A stretch of 64,000 bases of DNA from Nitrospira sp. (GCA_016715825.1 JADJXO010000001.1:681001-745000); one strand, 5' to 3'; positions 53,152 through 62,206 are shown, counted from the stretch's first letter. The notes: a model not told the origin generated them from the letters alone. A program made the numbers and translations.

Positions 53152-54029
53152 TTAGGAGCGTCGACTGCGCGGGCGCTGAGCACGAGAAAGAATCAGACTG
53201 ACGGCTACCGCTGGAGCCGAATGGGTGAGTGCTCCGATTGAAATCCGATCGGCGCCGGCTGCAGCCATGGCTCTGACGTTCTTGAGCGTAATCCCGCCTG
53301 ACACCTCGACCCGTGCTCGGTTCTTGATGATGCCGACGGCACGTTTGACCATGTTCGGCGTCATATTGTCTAACAGGATAATATCTGGTTTTCCTGCCAA
53401 CGCCTGATGTACCTCGGTGAGCGACTCAACCTCGACAATGATCGGAAGGCGAGTGGGTCGATGTGTGCCCGCTAAACGACAAGCTTTTCAATCGGACGCC
53501 GTTCTGTCTTCAGAAGAGCTAGGTGGTTGTCCTTGATGAGAATGCCGTCGCTCAGTGATCGGCGGTGATTGGTCCCTCCGCCGAGTGAGACGGCCCATTT
53601 CTGAAGCGCGCGCCAACCAGGGAGGGTTTTTCTGGTATCGAGAATGCTGACAGGATAACCACGCACGGCCCGGCAGAATTGGTCGGTCAATGTGGCGATC
53701 CCTGACAGGTGTTGAAGAAAGTTCAACGCAACCCGCTCAGCTCGGAGAATCGCCCGACCATCACCCTCGATGTGTATGAGCGGCTGTCCATTCTTGGCAC
53801 GGTCCCCGTCGCATTTGAACATCGTTAATCGAAGGGAAGCATCAACGAGCAAAAAGGTCTGAACCGCCGCCGCCATTCCTGCCACGATGACTGGTTGCTG
53901 TGCAATGATGGTGGCCTGGGCGGGGACCGAAGACGAAAAGAGGGCGGATGTTGTCGCATCTCCTTGTGCCAAGTCTTCTTCGAGCCCCAGGCGCACGACT
54001 CGGCGGATTTCTGCTGACGGAAGCTTCAC
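53152..54029 (-). pseudogene. nadC: Nicotinate-nucleotide pyrophosphorylase NadC, interrupted by a frameshift
   Basis: The first frame (54029 to the stop at 53472) carries the N-terminal domain, TRKTLPGWRALQKWAVSLGG, GGGTNHRRSLSDG and ILIKDNHLALL, then stops at LVV. The next frame (-1 shift) continues with ACRLAGTHRPTRLPIIVEVE, then SLTEVHQALAGKPD, IILLDNM and VEVSGGITLKNV to 53152, so the second half is intact. The switch falls in an AAAA run on the minus strand (53485-53488 on +). Joined, the product is ~292 residues, the normal size for the last enzyme of de novo quinolinate-to-NaMN synthesis. A sequencing or assembly error, a real loss, or a -1 ribosomal slip are all possible. Confidence 0.9.
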
Positions 54030-56776
54030 GATTGATCGAGTCCCAGCATGGCGCGCAACTGCCGTTCACTGCTGATCAACATGCTGGCATCTTGCGCGAG
54101 CGAACGAAGGCGGTCTTGATGGTCGGTAATGACCTCAGGTGGAGCTTTGGAGACGAAGTCAGGATTGTTCAGCTTGCCACTGAGGCGCTGTGTTTCTCGC
54201 TCGACTTCGGAGATTTGCTTATCCAAACGATCGAGTGCTTTTTGCAGGTCTACCTCACCGGACACCTCGATTCCGACGGAGAGGCCGTCGGTGACCAACG
54301 TGAGGAGTTGGTGGGACGGCCACGTTGAATGGGCGATGTTCTTATACGTCCCTCGACTCAGATGAGCGGCATGGGGCATGACCTGGTCGAGGAGATTCTG
54401 TTTTGCCGCATCTTCATGAGATAGGTAGCACGTGATAGGTAGGCCAGGCGGATAATTCAGGAGAACACGACCCGTCCGCGCCAAGTTGACGGTTTGCTCA
54501 ATGAACCTAAACAGCTGCTCGGCTTCGGATGAATCCCAGGATGGTTCTTCCAGAGGATACGATTGGATCACGATACTGTGGCCTTGATGCGGAAACGTCT
54601 GCCAGAGCTCTTCTGTGATGAAGGGCATGAATGGATGCAGCAGGCGCATGGTCGTTTCCATGGTTTCAATCAGCGTGGCCCTGGTTGCAGCTCCATCCGG
54701 GTGATCAGCAACCTGGAGGACCGGTTTGATGAGCTCCAGATACCAATCACAGAACTCATGCCAGATGAAATGGTAGAGGGTGTTTGAGGCTCGATCGAAG
54801 CGATATCCTTCCAATTCCGCCGTCACTCCCTTGATGGTCTGGTTCAGTCGACTGAGAATCCAACGATCTGGAATGGTCCGCTGAGAGACGGGGAGGGGCG
54901 ACCGAGAGCCGTCGAGGTACATGTGAGCAAATCTCGCCGCATTCCAGATTTTATTGGCGAAGTTCCGATACCCTTCGATCCGTTCTTCCGCCAGCTTCAC
55001 ATCTCGACCAGGTGAGGCCATTGAGGCGAGTGTAAAACGGAGCGCATCGGTCCCAAACTCATTCATGACATGGAGCGGATCGATGACATTCCCCTTCGAC
55101 TTGCTCATTTTCTTGCCTTCAGCATCACGGACCAGGGCGTGAATATACACATCGCGGAAGGGCACATCGCCCATGAATTTCAAGCCCATCATAATCATCC
55201 GGGCGACCCAAAAGAACAGAATGTCGAGTCCGGTCACCAGCACGGAGGTCGGGTAGTAGGTTTTAAGTTCCTGTGTCTGTTCCGGCCACCCTAATGTGGA
55301 GAATGGCCAGAGTGCGGATGAAAACCAGGTATCAAGGACATCGGGATCGCGATAGAGTTCGCTCCCGCCACACGAAGGGCATTGCAGGGGAATAGTTTTT
55401 GACACGATCGGGGAGGCGCCTTGCAAGATCGTGATTCGATCACCATCGCGGATGATCTGTTTGGCATTGCAAGTCAGGCAGTACCAGGCAGGAATCTGAT
55501 GCCCCCACCAGATCTGGCGGGAAATACACCAGTCCTTGATGTCTCGCATCCAACCCAAGTAATTATTAGTCCAGCCCTCGGGAATGATTCGAATGCGCCC
55601 GTCCTCAACTGCCTTCATTGCAGGCTCTGCGAGTGGCTTGATGTTCACGAACCATTGCGGAGAGAGATAGGGCTCGACCACGGTCTTGCAGCGGTAACAT
55701 TTTCCCACCGCCATCTTATGGTCTTCGACCTTCACAAGGAGTCCATGTTCTTTGAGGAGCTCTTCCACCTTGGGTCTAGCCTTAGACACGGGGAGTCGCT
55801 GGAGTAGATCGATGACGGCTCGCTCCACTTCCGCCTGCCTCATCTTTGTTCCGTCGAGCATGGCGTGATGGTCAAGGATCGCGAGCCGTGGCAGCCCATG
55901 CCGCTCGCCCGCTTCGTAGTCATTAAAATCATGGGCTGGAGTGATCTTGACCGCGCCGGTACCGAACTCGCGATCCACGAGCATCCCATCGCCCACGATC
56001 GGGATAGTGCGTGTCGTCAATGGGAGAAGAACGCGTTTGCCGATCCAGCGGTTATACCGCGGATCTTCCGGATGTACGGCTATGGCGGTGTCACCCAGCA
56101 TCGTTTCTGGCCTGGTAGTGGCAACCAACAGATATTGTGACGGGTCTTCCTCAAGTGGGTACCGGATTGTGTAAAGTCTTCCTTTTACGTCTTCGTGCTC
56201 GACTTCAATATCCGAGAGCGCAGTCAGACAGCGTGGGCACCAATTGATGAGCCGTTCCCCCCTGTAGATCAATCCATCCTGATAGAGACGAACGAACACT
56301 TCTAGAACTGCCTTTGATAGTCCCTCGTCCATCGTGAAGCGGAGACGGTCCCAGTCGCAGGATTCACCCAACTGTTTCTGTTGGCTGACGATCGTATTGC
56401 CCGAGGTCGATTTCCACTGCCAAACTCGCTCAATAAACTGCTCGCGCCCGAGTGACTCGCGCGAGGCGCCTTCGGCCATCACGTGTTTCTCAACCACGTT
56501 TTGCGTCGCGATACCGGCATGATCTGTTCCCGGCAACCACAGGGTATTTCGACCCTGCATACGCCGCCACCGGATCAGGATGTCTTGTAGTGAATGGTTA
56601 AGAGCGTGCCCCACATGGAGAGATCCCGTGACATTGGGTGGGGGAATCACGATGCAGTAGGGTTGGCCTGGACGTTCCGGTGACGACTGAAAGTATCCAC
56701 GAGCGATCCATTCTTGTGACCATCGCGCTTCGACAGTTTTAGGGTCGTAGGTTTTATCGAGATGAAAAGGCATCAT
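54026..56776 (-). CDS. valS: Valyl-tRNA synthetase
   Basis: This class I synthetase has the HIGH motif as HVGHALNHSLQD, the CP1 editing domain (TTRPETMLGDTAIAVHPEDP), the KMSKS motif (KKMSKSKGNVIDPLHVM), a tRNA anticodon-binding domain (TFPHQGHSIVIQSYP) and a C-terminal coiled coil (LQKALDRLDKQISEVERE). At 916 residues it has family length. Its stop overlaps the nadC start by 4 bases. Confidence 0.98.
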   Translation of the reverse strand: MMPFHLDKTYDPKTVEARWSQEWIARGYFQSSPERPGQPYCIVIPPPNVTGSLHVGHALNHSLQDILIRWRRMQGRNTLWLPGTDHAGIATQNVVEKHVMAEGASRESLGREQFIERVWQWKSTSGNTIVSQQKQLGESCDWDRLRFTMDEGLSKAVLEVFVRLYQDGLIYRGERLINWCPRCLTALSDIEVEHEDVKGRLYTIRYPLEEDPSQYLLVATTRPETMLGDTAIAVHPEDPRYNRWIGKRVLLPLTTRTIPIVGDGMLVDREFGTGAVKITPAHDFNDYEAGERHGLPRLAILDHHAMLDGTKMRQAEVERAVIDLLQRLPVSKARPKVEELLKEHGLLVKVEDHKMAVGKCYRCKTVVEPYLSPQWFVNIKPLAEPAMKAVEDGRIRIIPEGWTNNYLGWMRDIKDWCISRQIWWGHQIPAWYCLTCNAKQIIRDGDRITILQGASPIVSKTIPLQCPSCGGSELYRDPDVLDTWFSSALWPFSTLGWPEQTQELKTYYPTSVLVTGLDILFFWVARMIMMGLKFMGDVPFRDVYIHALVRDAEGKKMSKSKGNVIDPLHVMNEFGTDALRFTLASMASPGRDVKLAEERIEGYRNFANKIWNAARFAHMYLDGSRSPLPVSQRTIPDRWILSRLNQTIKGVTAELEGYRFDRASNTLYHFIWHEFCDWYLELIKPVLQVADHPDGAATRATLIETMETTMRLLHPFMPFITEELWQTFPHQGHSIVIQSYPLEEPSWDSSEAEQLFRFIEQTVNLARTGRVLLNYPPGLPITCYLSHEDAAKQNLLDQVMPHAAHLSRGTYKNIAHSTWPSHQLLTLVTDGLSVGIEVSGEVDLQKALDRLDKQISEVERETQRLSGKLNNPDFVSKAPPEVITDHQDRLRSLAQDASMLISSERQLRAMLGLDQS

Positions 56777-56847
56777 CCTCCGTTGTTTGAAAAAACGGTC
56801 GGCATCTTACCATGTCTGTGTCGATCAGAAAATGGCAGGGTCCCAGC

Positions 56848-56876
56848 TTGTGACCTGAAGTAGCATATGCTATACA
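56848..56876 (+). promoter_or_regulatory. Sigma70-type promoter for the small basic protein gene
   Basis: TTGTGA (56848-56853) and TATACA (56871-56876) are spaced by exactly 17 bases. The predicted start near 56883 gives a ~40-base leader before ATG 56923. Confidence 0.65.
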
Positions 56877-56922
56877 AACGCCCGAACGTCGGATCAACCG
56901 TCACACTACTGCAGGGAGGACC

Positions 56923-57036
56923 ATGGCACGAGGTCGAGTGAAAGATAGAAAAACGAGGAAGAAACATCGGAAGAATGTGAAACGGGTGAAAGCCCTCGCC
57001 AAGGCTCGAAAAGGAAAACGAGGAAAGAAAAGTTAG
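56923..57036 (+). CDS. 37-residue highly basic protein
   Basis: ATG 56923 has an excellent Shine-Dalgarno (GGGAGGA at 56914-56920) and an upstream promoter. The product begins MARGRVKDRKTRKKHRKNVK and ends KARKGKRGKKS, so nearly half the residues are Lys or Arg and there are no acidic residues except one Asp. It has no signal peptide. It could bind nucleic acid, for example rRNA, like small ribosome-associated proteins, but I recognise no family. It overlaps the response regulator stop by 4 bases on the opposite strand. Confidence 0.78.
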   Translation: MARGRVKDRKTRKKHRKNVKRVKALAKARKGKRGKKS

Positions 57037-58175
57037 GCTGCAGAGGGGTGTGATGTTTCTTCGGTCTCGATCAGGCGTTTGAGCTCCGCCTTGATCTGTC
57101 GCTCCGCGACATCGGGCACAATCCGCAGCACAGCCTGTTCAACACGGTCATTGGCAGTTGCCCGTATCAGCTCCTCCGCCAGTGTGGGCAATTGTTTTGA
57201 AACGGCCTGCTGAACTTCATCTTTGACTAACTGATCAATCGTTCCCATTTGTTCTCTGACGACGACCGGTAAGGAATGCTTGATTCCAGATTCCATCTGT
57301 TCCCGTACGAGTCGACTCATGCTCTCTCCGATCAGTGGGTTGGCGAGATCTGCCACTGTCTGCTGGATAAGCGGTTGGCAATGCGTGATCTCTTGCGCGA
57401 TGAGAGAGGGTAAGGCCTGAGTGATCAACGGTTGAATGATTGAAGTCAGAGACTCTTGCGACAGGATACTCCCGAGTTGCTCCTGCAATTCCTTCGTGAC
57501 GATCGGCCGGACATGCGTGCCCAGCTTTGCATCAATCATTTGCGGGAGCAGGTCGGCGAGACGCTGCTCACTCCGTTTGGTCATAGACTGCAGGAGCTGA
57601 TCGAATAGACCCTTCATCGAGTCTTCCGGCCCTGCAGGAGGGGAAGCCGGTGGGATGATCGCTGCGGGACTCTGTTGCGCGTGCATCTCCTCCTGTCCCC
57701 CGCTGGGTATGACAGGATCGGTCGTGTCTTCAGAATCACTATCCGTCGAGGTCGATGTCGGAGGCCAGGCACGCCGCTTGAGAGCCTTCCCACTTGAAGC
57801 TCCCGCCGGATTATTCTGAAGAGACTTGAGTACCTCCAACAGATCTTCTGGCTGAAAGGGTTTTTTTAAAAAGGCCTGTACGCCGAGTGTGCGCAAATGG
57901 TTTTCGTCGGGATGATCAGCCGGATTGATCAGCGAAATGAGGAGCGTTTCGGTCAGGTGGTCGAGCTTGTGGATTTCTTTGCAGAACCCTGAAAACGTCA
58001 TATTATCGAGATGATAGTCTGCAACGATGAGCGAGGGCACCTTCTGGCGGGCGGCCTCGATAGCGGCTGGCCCATCTTGAAATCCGACGACCTCGAACCC
58101 TTCCGGAGAAGAAATCTGTTCCACCATCCGTCTGACGGCGGGGCTGCTATCCACAACAAAGATCGGTGATGGCAT
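57033..58175 (-). CDS. Response regulator with long helical C-terminal region
   Basis: Residues ~1-120 form a receiver domain: acidic residues near IFVVDSS, phospho-acceptor Asp53 in VADYH, and the conserved Lys in FLKKPF. A ~50-residue Ser/Thr/Pro-rich linker follows. The last ~190 residues are repeats of amphipathic helices around LP (QPLITQALPSLIAQ, PLIQQTVADLANPLI, SLPVVVREQM), without a DNA-binding or enzymatic domain. It may act as a protein-interaction output, as in FrzS-like motility regulators. A promoter candidate precedes it. Confidence 0.85.
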   Translation of the reverse strand: MPSPIFVVDSSPAVRRMVEQISSPEGFEVVGFQDGPAAIEAARQKVPSLIVADYHLDNMTFSGFCKEIHKLDHLTETLLISLINPADHPDENHLRTLGVQAFLKKPFQPEDLLEVLKSLQNNPAGASSGKALKRRAWPPTSTSTDSDSEDTTDPVIPSGGQEEMHAQQSPAAIIPPASPPAGPEDSMKGLFDQLLQSMTKRSEQRLADLLPQMIDAKLGTHVRPIVTKELQEQLGSILSQESLTSIIQPLITQALPSLIAQEITHCQPLIQQTVADLANPLIGESMSRLVREQMESGIKHSLPVVVREQMGTIDQLVKDEVQQAVSKQLPTLAEELIRATANDRVEQAVLRIVPDVAERQIKAELKRLIETEETSHPSAA

Positions 58176-58203
58176 GAAATCTCCGTATTATTTTGTTTCC
58201 TCG

Positions 58204-58232
58204 AAGCTAGCAAGGGGGGTATTCTTTGTCAA
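58204..58232 (-). promoter_or_regulatory. Candidate promoter for the response regulator gene
   Basis: On the minus strand TTGACA (58227-58232) and TAGCTT (58204-58209) are separated by 17 bases. The -10 box is weak; CGGAG precedes the ATG downstream. Confidence 0.45.
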
Positions 58233-58313
58233 GAAAACCATCGATAGGTGATTGTAATCATAACGTATTTGTAGACAAAGGCAGGCCGATTCAAGAGGCT
58301 ATAGTTGGCGAGT

Positions 58314-59036
58314 ATGACGACTTCAATACGAGTTGTATTTTTTGACGCTGCGGACACCCTGTTTCATGTGCAGGGTTCAGTGGCGGACATCTATCTTCAG
58401 CATGCCGTTCAATTTGGGTTTCACCACAAACCAGACTCGGTCACAGAGATCGCCCAAGCCTTCCGCCGTGCGTTCCGCGAAGCGCCGCCTCCGGTGTTTG
58501 CCGCGTCCGAACCTGCACAGATCAAACAGAGCGAACGCCTCTGGTGGTTCGATATCGTGCACAACGTCTTTTATCGAGTGGGAATGTTCGAACGGTTCGA
58601 TGATTTCTTCGATCAGGTCTTCGGCGCGTTCGACGATCATCGCGCCTGGCGACTCTTTCCAGAGACGGTCTCCACGTTGGCTCGACTCAAGGCACAGGGG
58701 CTCGAGCTTGGCATCATCTCAAATTTTGACTCCCGTTTATTCACCGTGATGCGAGGGTTGGGGATTGCGGACAGCTTTGACACCGTGACCATCTCCAGTC
58801 TGGCACACGCGGCGAAACCCGCGCCGCAGATTTTTCGCATCGCCTTAGAAAAACATGTCATTGATCCGGAAGAGGCTTTACACGTCGGGGATAGTCTGCG
58901 GGAGGATGTGGAGGGTGCACGAAAAGCAGGGCTGCACACGGCTCTCTTAGATCGGAATGGAACAGTGGAACACCTCGATGTTCCCATCCTGAAAAATCTG
59001 GAGGAGGTGATTTCATTGTTGGGTCGGATCGAGTAG
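58314..59036 (+). CDS. HAD superfamily hydrolase-like protein (HDHD3/REG-2 type)
   Basis: The opening VVFFDAADTLF carries the HAD nucleophile Asp11, but the Asp expected two residues later is Ala13. Later motifs are intact: IISNFDSRL (Ser motif II), KPAPQIFRIAL (Lys motif III) and HVGDSLREDVEGAR (acidic motif IV). The loss of the general acid/base Asp suggests a non-phosphatase or non-classical activity. Predicted cytoplasmic. ATG 58314 is chosen over TTG 58305. Convergent with the sirtuin gene, overlapping it by 24 bases. Confidence 0.88.
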   Translation: MTTSIRVVFFDAADTLFHVQGSVADIYLQHAVQFGFHHKPDSVTEIAQAFRRAFREAPPPVFAASEPAQIKQSERLWWFDIVHNVFYRVGMFERFDDFFDQVFGAFDDHRAWRLFPETVSTLARLKAQGLELGIISNFDSRLFTVMRGLGIADSFDTVTISSLAHAAKPAPQIFRIALEKHVIDPEEALHVGDSLREDVEGARKAGLHTALLDRNGTVEHLDVPILKNLEEVISLLGRIE

Positions 59037-59753
59037 TAACGGGACGACGTCTTTGGCACGGCCTTGGAGTGACACGTCGACCAGTGCTGATTGTGGTGTC
59101 GGATCCAGATTGATCTCTGCCACGAATGCGCCGGATTCTTTGGCAACTGAGGCGAATCCTGCAGCTGGATACACCAGCCCAGATGTGCCGATGATGAGGC
59201 ACAGGCTGCACGAGCGAAGTGCGGCATAACTTCTCCGAAGGTCATCATCCGCCAGCGATTCTCCAAACCACACGATATGAGGACGCAAAAGGCCATGACA
59301 GTCATGACACGTGGGCAGGATCTGTATGGGGATATCGCGGTTATCAACCACGTGGCGACACACGGTGCAGCGTACCATCCAAATGTTGCCATGAATCTCA
59401 GAGAGCTTCCGTGAGCCCGCATCTCGATGTAGTCCGTCCACATTCTGAGTGACCAGCCAGAAGTTCTGGTAGCGTTGCTCTAGTTCAACGACTGCATGAT
59501 GAGCTGGATTGGGTTGCTTAGTGGCAATCAGTTCTCGTCGCCAGTTGTACCACTCCCAGACGAGCCGGGGATCACGTTCAAATGCTTCGGGTGTTGCGAG
59601 ATCTTCAGCTCGATGGGTGCGCCACAACCCATTCTTGCCACGGAAGGTCGGTACGCCACTGTCTGCAGAAATACCGGCTCCGGTCAGGACGACGATGTCC
59701 TTGGAAGAGGCCAGCCGTTCCTTCAGTCGAGATAGTTCTGATCCTGGCGCCAT
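59013..59753 (-). CDS. cobB: NAD-dependent deacylase (Sir2, CobB-like)
   Basis: Residues 25-39 contain GAGISADSGVPTFRG, followed by TQNVDGLH, the catalytic His in SEIHGNIW and four zinc Cys (RCTVC and PTCHDC). The motif YxxR (WYNWRRE) marks class III sirtuins able to remove succinyl and malonyl groups. ATG 59753 gives 246 residues; the longer upstream frame is not family sequence. It would deacylate metabolic enzymes in the cytoplasm using NAD. Confidence 0.93.
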   Translation of the reverse strand: MAPGSELSRLKERLASSKDIVVLTGAGISADSGVPTFRGKNGLWRTHRAEDLATPEAFERDPRLVWEWYNWRRELIATKQPNPAHHAVVELEQRYQNFWLVTQNVDGLHRDAGSRKLSEIHGNIWMVRCTVCRHVVDNRDIPIQILPTCHDCHGLLRPHIVWFGESLADDDLRRSYAALRSCSLCLIIGTSGLVYPAAGFASVAKESGAFVAEINLDPTPQSALVDVSLQGRAKDVVPLLLDPTQQ

Positions 59754-59843
59754 AGAGGATAGCCGATGCAGGAGTGGCTGCGTCCTGCTGACGGTGCATG
59801 CTATAGTACCTCCTCTTTGAGTGCAACGGAACGAGGAAAGTTT

Positions 59844-61199
59844 ATGAAGCAGATCCTGATGGTGGGTGCCGGCTCGGTCGGCGGGTTTTTCGGAGCCCAC
59901 TTAGCCAAGAATAATCCAAATGTGTCATTGCTTCTCAGGGCCAGAACGTATGATGCCGTGAAACGGAACGGCCTGACTATTCGAAGTGCCGGTGGATCGT
60001 TCACGGTCCGACCACGAGTGGCATCGGATCCCCGAGAGTTGCCGAGACCGGATCTCATTATTCTTGGCGTCAAAGCCTACGATCTTGATCAGGTGATGGA
60101 TCAACTTGAACCGATTCTTACGGACGATACCGTGATTCTGACGCTACAGAACGGCATCGATACTGAGGACCGACTTCTTGCGCGACTGCATCGCGATAGT
60201 GTGGTCGGTGGAGTGGCCTACATCTATTCGAAGATTGCGGAGCCGGGCGTCATCGATCACTATAAAAAAGGAGCAGTTGCAATCGGCGAATTAATGGGGA
60301 TGGAGAGCGACCGGGTGCTCAAGATTCGCGAGATCTTCAGTTCCGCTGATATTCCTTGTCAGGTGTCGAAGGATATTCGCCGGGCCAAATGGGAAAAAAT
60401 GTGCTGGAACTGCGTCTTTAATCCGATCACGGTACTCATCGACGATCGTGTCTCGAAAGCACTCGATTATTCGGAGATGATGGGTGTGATTCGACAGATC
60501 GTTGGAGAGGTGGCGGCGGTGGCTGCGACGCTCAAGGTGCCGTTACCAGCGGATATGGCGGACCGCGTTGTAAAGGCGTCTCAGGAGATTCGCGATATTC
60601 ATACCTCCATGTATGACGATTGGAAGGCAGGTCGGCCGACGGAAATTAAGTATCTAAACGGCTTCGTTGTCGAGCAGGGGCGGAAGCTAGGCATTCCTAC
60701 ACCAGTGAATGAAGCGCTCACTGTGATGATCAAGACGATCACGGAGAAGGAACGAGTCGGTGCCGGCCGAATTCTGGTCGAAGGCGCAGTCGTGCAACCG
60801 GTTTCATTCGATCGTGCAGCAATTGCATGCTTACCGGAAGCACATCAGGTCGATGTATCAACCGTCATGCCCGGCATGCAGGGACGAGGGATTCGCTTGA
60901 AAGGCTTGCTTGATGTCCCGGCCTTGGCAATCGAAGCAGACCATATCGCCGTCCATTCTGTGGATGGAACGTATTCCGCCTGTCTCACGCTCCAACAAGC
61001 AAAAGAGTATGGCGTGCTGGTCTACGAAGTAGATGGAGCCACGTTGCCGGACACAAAAGGTGGTCCGTTCCGTCTGGTGACACCGGGCCTCGGGGATCAT
61101 TGCGCCAATGTGAAACAGGTTGCACGAATCGAAGTGACCAGAGGGCCTGGTCGAGATACGAGACAGACGACATGTCCACCAAGCCCGTCGCAGAGCTGA
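59844..61199 (+). CDS. panE: 2-dehydropantoate 2-reductase fused to a C-terminal domain
   Basis: Residues 1-~305 are a normal PanE: Rossmann loop VGAGSVGGFFGAHLAK, NGIDTEDRLL, RRAKWEKMCWNCVFNP with the catalytic Lys, and TEIKYLNGFVVEQG. It reduces ketopantoate to pantoate for CoA synthesis. Residues ~325-437 are extra: AHQVDVSTVMPGMQGRGIRL, then VHSVDGTYSACLTLQQAKEYG and DGATLPDTKGGPFRLVTPG ending NVKQVARIEVT. This pattern resembles part of the molybdopterin-binding (sulfite-oxidase) fold. GAGGAAAG precedes ATG 59844. The fusion is unusual and there is no frameshift between the halves. Confidence 0.9.
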   Translation: MKQILMVGAGSVGGFFGAHLAKNNPNVSLLLRARTYDAVKRNGLTIRSAGGSFTVRPRVASDPRELPRPDLIILGVKAYDLDQVMDQLEPILTDDTVILTLQNGIDTEDRLLARLHRDSVVGGVAYIYSKIAEPGVIDHYKKGAVAIGELMGMESDRVLKIREIFSSADIPCQVSKDIRRAKWEKMCWNCVFNPITVLIDDRVSKALDYSEMMGVIRQIVGEVAAVAATLKVPLPADMADRVVKASQEIRDIHTSMYDDWKAGRPTEIKYLNGFVVEQGRKLGIPTPVNEALTVMIKTITEKERVGAGRILVEGAVVQPVSFDRAAIACLPEAHQVDVSTVMPGMQGRGIRLKGLLDVPALAIEADHIAVHSVDGTYSACLTLQQAKEYGVLVYEVDGATLPDTKGGPFRLVTPGLGDHCANVKQVARIEVTRGPGRDTRQTTCPPSPSQS

Positions 61200-61226
61200 A
61201 GGGATACAGGCAACGGATAGCGCTGA

Positions 61227-61443
61227 GCCAGGAAGAAGATCAGCCTCTCCATCGTGGCATCCCTGGTGATATTGATGGGCGCTGTGTAGTTTGTGGACTC
61301 GGCGCAGACCGTTGAGTCCTATGATGAGACCTACCAAGAATTAAACGAAACCGAGCACATGGGTCGCGTATGGGTGTCACGCGTCATCCCAGCTTCTTCC
61401 TATGCGATCCATACCGGGCATCCGCCCAATGGAGAACTGTAGC
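61227..61443 (+). pseudogene. Possible decayed exported-protein gene
   Basis: The frame reads KKISLSIVASLVILMGAV, a plausible signal peptide, then an in-frame TAG at residue ~23 and a further protein-like stretch (TVESYDETYQELNETEHMGR, WVSRVIPASSYAIHTGHPP). There is no ATG at the start. It may be the remnant of a small exported protein gene; its expression as two pieces is unlikely. Confidence 0.35.
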
Positions 61444-61640
61444 AGTATGATTTAAATATGCGCCGGGTGATGTGAAAGAGGATGAACCCAGTTGCACGGT
61501 TTTAGGAGGTGAGAATCCTCAGCATCGCGCCGTACCGATGCTAACCGTCAGGTCATTCGGTCGTCGTTCGGTTCCAACCTACGATGAAGGTCAGATCGGC
61601 AGTAACAACTTGTGTAGTGTCTCATACGTTCCTTCATCTT

Positions 61641-61720
61641 CCGTTCGTGGTGAGCCTATCGAACCATGAACGGAACCAGTTGAAAACACTTGTGCTTCGA
61701 CGAGCTCAGGGCGAACGGCC
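61641..61720. repeat. REP-like inverted pair
   Basis: Two imperfect copies of a ~27-base motif (consensus CCGTTCG-NNN-TGAGC-NNRTCGAA) lie at 61641-61673 and, inverted, at 61694-61720. The first copy is itself palindromic. Such CGTTC...TGAGC...TCGAA motifs occur as dispersed repeats in many bacteria and are probably mobilised by RAYT-type transposases; no transposase is nearby. Confidence 0.7.
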
Positions 61721-61782
61721 AATGTCAACGCACTCATGAATCACTACACTAGGTACCAAAAGTCCAATCTCAGGAGGATACA

Positions 61783-62130
61783 TTGAGTGATCTCTCGTTT
61801 CACTACTCTGTCCTGATTAAGCGAATGGTGGTGGGCATTATTTTAGGCACGCTTGCCGGAGTGGTCCAGGTTTGGTTCATGGACCGCGAGCTCATGTACC
61901 TCTGGGCGTCGGCTGCTGCCGGTGCATTGTATATGGCAGCCTGGGTACTGTTCACCGACTGGCTTCGACTGGCAGGTGGAAGGATTGTGCTAGGTGCGGT
62001 CGCGGGACTGCTGGCTGCCGTTGTCTGGTGGGCGATGGCGATTCATACGGAAGATATGTTCATCCAATCGGCTGTCGCTGGTATGTGTTTCGGTGCTGCC
62101 TATGCCTGGTCCGACCAGCGAATGACTTGA
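61783..62130 (+). CDS. Small integral membrane protein, 115 residues
   Basis: TTG 61783 follows AGGAGGA at 5 bases. The protein has about four transmembrane segments (VVGIILGTLAGVVQVWF, ASAAAGALYMAAWVLF, IVLGAVAGLLAAVVWWAMA and SAVAGMCFGAAYAW). No family was recognised. It is next to the SulP-carbonic anhydrase gene and may be part of that transport system. Confidence 0.75.
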   Translation: MSDLSFHYSVLIKRMVVGIILGTLAGVVQVWFMDRELMYLWASAAAGALYMAAWVLFTDWLRLAGGRIVLGAVAGLLAAVVWWAMAIHTEDMFIQSAVAGMCFGAAYAWSDQRMT

Positions 62131-62206
62131 ACGTGTTCGGCCTTCCTCCTCTACGGTCTCAGTCTCATGCGGGCTTCGAAGCCGTCTGACCGGTTACAAT
62201 AGGATC

